A DNA stretch of 64,000 nt. Source: Acidovorax radicis. Its GTDB lineage: Bacteria > Pseudomonadota > Gammaproteobacteria > Burkholderiales > Burkholderiaceae_C. Where the stretch lies: NCBI RefSeq assembly GCF_020510705.1, contig NZ_CP075184.1, positions 4,154,001-4,218,000 of the forward strand, written 5' to 3'. The position numbers and the translations under genes were made by a program. Of this stretch, positions 59,742 to 64,000 are shown piece by piece. Positions within the stretch are counted from its first letter, which is position 1. Every line of letters starts with the position of its first letter. The notes under the pieces are model-generated. The model saw only the letters and a program-made list of their open reading frames with translations, did not search any database and was not told where the DNA came from.

Positions 59742-60110
59742 TTACATGCTACTCGCCGGCGGCATCCGTTGGCTAGAGCCGCTGGCCGATTTCGGGAAGT
59801 GTGCGACAAACTCATCTTGAAGAGGTGTTGCAGATGCAGGCTTGGTCTGCAGCTGCCAGCGATGCGGCAACAGTTCATGTATCAAGCTGGCCTGTTGGGT
59901 TGGCAGGCGCGTCAGCACATCTTTGAGGTAAGCGTACGGGTCATGGCCATTGAGCCGAGCGCTTTGAATCAGGCACATCACAGCGGCACCGCGCTTGCCC
60001 GCCCGAAGCGAGCCGGCAAACAACCAGTTGTCGCGCCCAATGGAAATCGGTCGTATCTGGTTCTCGATGTGGTTGTTGTCCACGAGCAGTTGGTCATTGG
60101 CCATAGCCAT
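59742..60110 (-). mobile_element. IS66-family transposase C-terminal remnant
   Basis: VDNNHIENQIRPISIGRDNW and LFAGSLRAGKRGAAVMCLIQ followed by SARLNGHDPYAYLKDVLTRL are the diagnostic end of the IS66 TnpC catalytic domain, including its last Glu (NHIEN). The N-terminal 350 or so residues and the accessory genes are absent. Confidence 0.9.
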
Positions 60111-60151
60111 GATCTTCCATCAAACCGCGCAGGGGTGACGAGCCAAAGCTT

Positions 60152-60523
60152 TTAGATGCCCAAAGCGCTTTCGCCCACTGGCCACTGCAACTCTCGCACG
60201 ACCCTATGCATGATCCACACGCACTGCGCATCCGTGCACCATCGCTTGGCCAGAAGACCTTTCAACGCCGCCTTCACCGTCGCTTCCTGGTCCCCTTCAA
60301 AGGTCGCCAGCTTTCGTTGGCAGTACGGGACCATCTGCGAGACCAGATCGTCACACATCTGGAAAGCTGCTATGACCTCTGAGGGCGAAGTGCCCGGGGC
60401 ATAGAACTTCCCATCTTCCTCAACCAGGCCCATCTTGGGCTGGGCGCCCGCAAGGGCAGAGGGAACCGCCGTCACCGGGAAATCTTCCGGCACGCCTGGA
60501 TAGCTGGCACGGTCAATCGACAT
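60152..60523 (-). CDS. Unknown 123-residue protein (copy 1 of a duplicated gene)
   Basis: Not recognised as a named family. Notable blocks are MGLVEEDGKFYAPGTSPSEV, AAFQMCDDLVSQMVPYCQRK and ALKGLLAKRWCTDAQCVWIM. Three cysteines and several Trp residues are conserved in the second copy at 63720, which is nearly identical over all the 93 residues that can be compared. The protein has no signal peptide and looks like a small helical cytosolic protein. DNA similarity between the copies extends past the stop codons to the IS66 remnant edge at about 60134. Confidence 0.65.
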   Translation of the reverse strand: MSIDRASYPGVPEDFPVTAVPSALAGAQPKMGLVEEDGKFYAPGTSPSEVIAAFQMCDDLVSQMVPYCQRKLATFEGDQEATVKAALKGLLAKRWCTDAQCVWIMHRVVRELQWPVGESALGI

Positions 60524-60719
60524 ATCAACTCCTTGCGAACTGCGTCACCATACAGCGGGTGCCCTGCAAGCTCAAGGCTGGCAAGCAAGCAGCGGCATAT
60601 TTGGCCGCATGGCCTCGTTCAAAACCGCAACGGGCCCAGTGCCGCTGGCGGTTTTTTTTGGCCGCCTGGTTCAGTAGATGTCCAGTCAGTGCGTCGGCAC
60701 AAGAGCTACCATCGAGCCG

Positions 60720-61172
60720 ATGAACACTTTTTCCAATGCCTTTCGCGCTGAAGTCGCCCGCATGGCGCGCAAGGAAATCAAGCCCGAGCTGCAGGGCATG
60801 CGCAAGGCCATCACCAGCCATCGGTCCGAGATCGCGGCATTGAAACGCGAGGTGAAGGCGCTGACTTCTCAGCTCAAGGCCTCTCGACGCCAGGTCAAAG
60901 TAGCGGATGAGCCCAAAGCCAAAGCTGCGATCGAAGAAGCCGGGGCCAAGAAGGCAAGACAGGTCCAATTCAACGCACTGGCCCTGGGTGAAAAACGAGC
61001 AGCGCTGGGCATCACACAGAAAGAGATGGCCCTGCTGCTGGGCGCGTCATCGCTATCCGTCTACAAGTGGGAATCAGGTCGGGTGCACCCACGGGCTGCG
61101 CAGCTAGAGCGCATTGCCCAGGTGCTCAAATTCGGCAAGCGTAAGGCACTGGCATTGCTCAATCCGCAGTGA
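60720..61172 (+). CDS. Coiled-coil plus XRE-type HTH protein
   Basis: 150 residues from ATG 60720. Residues 1-65 are a long amphipathic helix (FRAEVARMARKEIKPELQGM, RSEIAALKREVKALTSQLKA), likely a coiled coil. The C-terminal XRE helix-turn-helix is clear: LGITQKEMALLLGASSLSVY, KWESGRVHPRAAQLERIAQV, LKFGKRKALALL. It is probably a DNA-binding regulator of neighbouring accessory genes. Its promoter region (60524-60719) is shared with the divergent unknown gene at 60152. Confidence 0.8.
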   Translation: MNTFSNAFRAEVARMARKEIKPELQGMRKAITSHRSEIAALKREVKALTSQLKASRRQVKVADEPKAKAAIEEAGAKKARQVQFNALALGEKRAALGITQKEMALLLGASSLSVYKWESGRVHPRAAQLERIAQVLKFGKRKALALLNPQ

Positions 61173-61204
61173 GTGGGTGGGGGCGATTTGCCCCTGCCAC
61201 GTCC

Positions 61205-62398
61205 TCAGCGGCGACGATACGGCTCTCCCGGCGAAGAGTCCTTGCGTTCATCCGCCAGTTCAAACAGGCACTGCATGTAGGGTTGGACATCCGTCCATTT
61301 GGCGCGGTCATCATAGAAACGCGCCAGATTGCGCGTGGCTTCCACCGCGTCCGGCCACTTGTCTGCAGCACTCACGCGGGTCATGGCATCCCGGGTGTCT
61401 TGCTCATCATGCAGGCCGCCATCCTGGGCGCCATAGGTATGGAGTTCCACAATTCGCCGAGGCTGCGCAAAAGCAGTGTCCTTGCACATACCGCCGGGTG
61501 GCGTGGCCTCCCGTGAAGAATGGGCGCCAGCAAATGAGTCCTGCACGGTGTGCAGCACGGACCCGAACGCCACATGGTGCAGGTAGGGAAGCAGCTTGTC
61601 CTGGTGCCCCAGGATGTAGAGATCGGAGACCCGCCACTGCGTGCACCCAAAGTGCTCCTTCAGTGTTGCGTTATCGATATCCCGAAGAAAGGTATCGGGC
61701 TTGATCTCCCGCGAGGACACTTTCCAGGCGAACTCCAGCCAGTCCAGCACCTTGGCCCGTGTTGCACCGGGGTGCACCCCTTCTTCACTGGCCATCGCAT
61801 GCAGGAACTGTAAGTCTCCGAAGTGTGATCGGGTCATCACATTGCCGTGAACAGTACCTTGAGCCTTGCTGCAGCCCACAATCGTTTTGGTCTGGGCCTT
61901 CTTCTCCGCGTCCTTGAAGAGGCAGTACCAGCACAGCGGCTGTGTGGAAAACCGGATGGTCTGGCCCACGATGCACGACTTGCCCAGGTAGGTGCAATTG
62001 CCTTCATCGGGTAACAGCTTGAACGGTGGCAGATCATTCCAGCGGACACCGTAAATGACATAGGGCGTCACAAAAGGCAGGTCTCGGATGCTGCAGGTAG
62101 CGTCCTGAGCCAGGTTGGCGGGCTCGACCGGACAGCCCATGGCAATCTGTGTGATCTCTTCATGGACACGGCCCTTGATGAGCACACCCAATCTGCCAGC
62201 CACATCCGCCAAGGAGTCTTCAGTCTCGTTGGTCAGTTTGGATTCAAATGCCGAGCCCATGGGCGCAATCTGAAAGGCCATGGCAGCACTGGAAAGTGCC
62301 AGTGCGCCTGCGACCAAGGCCATGGAGCGTGCGACCGCGAGCGCCGAAAGCAGTGATTTCTGAAGACTGCGACCCATCTTGTTCGGTATGACCTGCAT
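61205..62398 (-). CDS. Secreted phospholipase C / P1-nuclease-like protein
   Basis: 397 residues. ATG 62398 has a strong AAGGAGG site nine bases upstream. An N-terminal export signal runs to about AALALSSAAMA-type sequence (SMALVAGALALSSAAMAFQI). VHEEITQIAMGC matches the early His of zinc-dependent phospholipase C folds, and VLHTVQDSFAGAHSSREATP gives an H-x3-D-x5-H metal motif as in the PLC/P1 nuclease superfamily. Several cysteines (CPVEP, CTYLGKSC, CWYC, GCSKAQG) suggest disulphides outside the cytoplasm. The substrate is unknown; an extracellular toxin or nutrient-scavenging enzyme are both possible. Confidence 0.6.
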   Translation of the reverse strand: MQVIPNKMGRSLQKSLLSALAVARSMALVAGALALSSAAMAFQIAPMGSAFESKLTNETEDSLADVAGRLGVLIKGRVHEEITQIAMGCPVEPANLAQDATCSIRDLPFVTPYVIYGVRWNDLPPFKLLPDEGNCTYLGKSCIVGQTIRFSTQPLCWYCLFKDAEKKAQTKTIVGCSKAQGTVHGNVMTRSHFGDLQFLHAMASEEGVHPGATRAKVLDWLEFAWKVSSREIKPDTFLRDIDNATLKEHFGCTQWRVSDLYILGHQDKLLPYLHHVAFGSVLHTVQDSFAGAHSSREATPPGGMCKDTAFAQPRRIVELHTYGAQDGGLHDEQDTRDAMTRVSAADKWPDAVEATRNLARFYDDRAKWTDVQPYMQCLFELADERKDSSPGEPYRRR

Positions 62399-62814
62399 CT
62401 GTCTCCTCCTTGGAGCTCACTGTAAGCAGATTCAAGGTTTGGACAACAAATATTGGTGCAGGGAGCAGACATCCCCCAGCCGCAGCTTGCGCGTTCCAGG
62501 CATCGGGCTGGTGGTTGGCGCTGAAGCCGATCGCGCTTGGAGGCACTGCAATTCGTGGGCGGCGTCAGGGTGAATATTTCACAATATGAATTATCAAAAT
62601 CCTGATAATTAGCGATAAGACGCCAGTCCGGGCTTTGCCTGAGGCAAATTGAGGCGACGCAAGCCTTGCTGTCGCGTGATTGGCCGCGACCTACAGTGAC
62701 AAAACCTCACGACCGGGAGCGCCCGCACCTGCTTCACCAGCGGCCACATGATGCATCCGGGATGCGAAAAAACTTCATCGAGCCATGGTCGCAGCTGAAA
62801 CAACGATGGCCGTT
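62399..62814. other. Gene-free spacer with AT-rich palindrome
   Basis: 416 bases lacking a convincing gene. The upstream part carries the ribosome site of the secreted hydrolase. At 62589-62610, AATTATCA and TGATAATT flank a six-base spacer, forming an AT-rich palindrome in otherwise GC-rich DNA; it could be an operator or recombinase core site. Confidence 0.5.
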
Positions 62815-63354
62815 CTATCCAGAAAACAGCACGTCCGAGCGAAGCACGTACTTTGTGCCATCCGTCACCTCAGCACCTTCGTGCCAGGTGTCGTGCACAA
62901 AGACCAGGGCGGTGCCTGTTGTTGGAACCACCTGAAACTCTTTGAAGTCAGTAGCTCCGCCCACAAAACCATCGTTCAGGTAAACGAGGAAGGTCAGTTG
63001 GCTGGACAAGCCTTGCTCGTGCCATGGGCCGTCTTTGTGCATCTTGAATCGCTGGCCAGACCCGTACTTGTAAAAGCGCAGATCTTTGGGAAGTCCTACT
63101 GCCTGCGCTCCATCGACCTCTGGCAGATCAACCTGACTCAGTCTCTGCCAAAGCAACGCAACCCACGCAGGATTTTCTACCGTGGTGCGCTCATTGTTTC
63201 GCACATTGGGCATTGATTTCTGGCCGGTGTTCATCCTCACCTCGGCAGCGCTGAAACCTGCTTGCTCGGCGAGTTGCACTAGGCTTTCACACTCCCCAGG
63301 ACTGAGAAACTGCGGGATCGTTAAAACCGAGGGACTGAGGATGGTTGCTCGCAC
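62815..63354 (-). CDS. 2-oxoglutarate/Fe(II)-dependent oxygenase (prolyl hydroxylase-like)
   Basis: 179 residues from GTG 63354, the length of a single P4Hc domain. LTIPQFLSPGECESLVQLAE is the usual N-terminal helix, FYKYGSGQRFKMHKDGPWHE gives the iron-binding HxD (H-K-D), LTFLVYLNDGFVGGATDFKE is the core strand, and FVHDTWHEGAEVTDGTKYVL the distal His, followed by RSD with the 2OG-binding Arg. It should hydroxylate a protein or small-molecule substrate in the cytosol. It is transcribed toward the spacer, separate from the neighbours. Confidence 0.85.
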   Translation of the reverse strand: MRATILSPSVLTIPQFLSPGECESLVQLAEQAGFSAAEVRMNTGQKSMPNVRNNERTTVENPAWVALLWQRLSQVDLPEVDGAQAVGLPKDLRFYKYGSGQRFKMHKDGPWHEQGLSSQLTFLVYLNDGFVGGATDFKEFQVVPTTGTALVFVHDTWHEGAEVTDGTKYVLRSDVLFSG

Positions 63355-63436
63355 GGCACTGGCTCCAAGAGTTCTGTATATCGCTGCTGGCGCAGGCTCT
63401 TCCCGTGTGTCACGGGTCGCTGGCTCTGCCAGTCCA

Positions 63437-63691
63437 CTACCGGCACATTTGGGAAGATCTGGCTGAAACTGGCTTCGGCGCTAACAATGCTTCATCAGAA
63501 TCGCAGCCTGGTCCGCTTGGTTGTTGGGCCGCCACTACGGCACCGGCATTTAGCTGTTTCTTGTTAACGGCATACCTGGCGTCGGGTGGGGCGGACTGGA
63601 GCACAGAGTCCAAGATAGAAACCAATTCGAATAGGGAATTTCCTGCAGCTTCATGCGGGCTCGTAGCCAGGGGGCACAACATGGTCATCAT
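63437..63691 (-). CDS. Possible small unknown protein
   Basis: If translated from ATG 63691 this gives about 84 residues including NSLFELVSILDSVLQSAPPD and ARYAVNKKQLNAGAVVAAQQ. The last 30 codons resemble the DNA around the stop of the 215-residue gene at 58515, read in the corresponding direction (AAxQxPxxPGxDSDxAxLxPKPV pattern, interrupted by a stop there). No family, signal or membrane segment is recognised, and it may be a remnant. Low certainty. Confidence 0.35.
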   Translation of the reverse strand: MMTMLCPLATSPHEAAGNSLFELVSILDSVLQSAPPDARYAVNKKQLNAGAVVAAQQPSGPGCDSDEALLAPKPVSARSSQMCR

Positions 63692-63719
63692 CCCCCGCCG
63701 GGGTGACAAGCCAAAGGGC

Positions 63720-64000
63720 TCAGATATCCAAAGCACTGTCACCCACAGGCCACTGCAGTTCTCGCGCAACCCTGCGCATGATCCACGCGCACTGCGCATC
63801 TGAGCACCATCGCTTGGCCAAAAGACCTTTTAGCGCAGCCTTCACCGTCGCTTCCTGGTCCCCTCCGAAGGTCGCCAGTTTTCGTTGACAGTACGGAACC
63901 ATCTGCGAGACCAGATCGTCACACATCTGGAAAGCAGCAATGACCTCTGACGGCGAAGTACCTGGGGCATAGAACTTTCCATCTTCCTCAACCAGGCTCA
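63720..64000 (-). CDS. Unknown protein, copy 2 of the gene at 60152 (N-terminus beyond window)
   Basis: Reading leftward from the window end gives SLVEEDGKFYAPGTSPSEVI, AAFQMCDDLVSQMVPYCQRK, LATFGGDQEATVKAALKGLL and AKRWCSDAQCAWIMRRVARE, ending SALDI. Over 93 comparable residues it differs from copy 1 at only a handful of positions. Both copies have the same strand and similar flanking DNA after the stop, so they are direct repeats about 3.57 kb apart. That spacing brackets the HTH, secreted hydrolase and oxygenase genes. Confidence 0.7.
   Translation of the reverse strand, partial: SLVEEDGKFYAPGTSPSEVIAAFQMCDDLVSQMVPYCQRKLATFGGDQEATVKAALKGLLAKRWCSDAQCAWIMRRVARELQWPVGDSALDI

Noticed and set aside
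62609..62803. 64-codon minus-strand frame in the spacer before the oxygenase gene
   Set aside because: It faintly resembles transposase-type sequence but has no motif I can name and no ribosome site, so it is left unannotated.
1..64000. CRISPR arrays, tRNA or rRNA genes
   Set aside because: No regularly spaced repeat-spacer pattern, cloverleaf-like segment or rRNA-like sequence was seen on reading through the window.

Overview
The window looks like a chromosomal segment of a high-GC betaproteobacterium, most likely Burkholderiales/Comamonadaceae. The pointers are two Bug-type (tripartite tricarboxylate) periplasmic receptors, a porin tail ending in the Burkholderiales-style GMRHRF, an IPTL-CTERM type surface protein, and many small IS remnants typical of that group. 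No rRNA, tRNA or CRISPR array was recognised. This taxonomic call is inference from gene content.

Region 1 (1-4272): a PdxR/MocR-type regulator, cut by the window edge, faces a tightly packed operon of a BenE-type benzoate transporter, a YggS/PLPHP-like protein and a class I glutamine amidotransferase. The last gene carries a one-base frameshift.

Region 2 (4273-33638) is a large surface-glycan or glycoprotein locus, littered with insertion-sequence debris. It begins with an IS5-family element that has cut away most of a porin gene. It then holds manC, a broken and an intact WcbI-type gene, an acyl carrier protein, a decayed DprE2/DprE1-like pair and a polytopic membrane protein. Next come a Slam-like outer-membrane barrel with a FecR-domain protein, a GT4-methyltransferase fusion, a 1746-residue TPR / OGT-like / GT2 / GT4 protein and five further methyltransferases. 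The region ends with an intact polyprenyl-phosphate-arabinose type pathway (HAD-UbiA fusion, DprE1, DprE2) and a CmcI-like protein. The combination of a cytosolic OGT-like transferase, stacked methyltransferases, a lipid-linked pentose donor pathway and GT-C-like membrane proteins suggests a methylated, arabinose-containing glycan on a secreted or surface protein. That functional reading is inference.

Region 3 (33622-36367) is a graveyard. It contains a methyltransferase-like C-terminal tail, an IS21-family end with terminal repeats, the N-terminus of a restriction/defence-type nuclease gene cut off by that IS, strong palindromes, and an IPTL-CTERM surface protein gene broken at both ends.

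Region 4 (36727-57956) is catabolic. A LysR regulator and a divergent pair of operons around 47.8 kb encode PrpD-like, AbrB-like, hydrolase, SCP2-like, HIBADH-like, aldehyde dehydrogenase, metallo-beta-lactamase and orphan receptor proteins leftward. Rightward they encode a full beta-oxidation set: acyl-CoA dehydrogenase, NDP-forming acyl-CoA synthetase, hydrolase, hydratase/dehydrogenase, thiolase, EtfB and EtfA. They look like one pathway for uptake, CoA activation and beta-oxidation of an unidentified carboxylic acid, ending in a good intrinsic terminator.

Region 5 (58097-64000) is accessory DNA with IS3 and IS66 scraps, two pairs of paralogous small unknown genes, a coiled-coil HTH protein, a secreted phospholipase-C-like protein and a 2OG-Fe(II) oxygenase. 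One 123-residue gene occurs twice, the second copy running off the window end.
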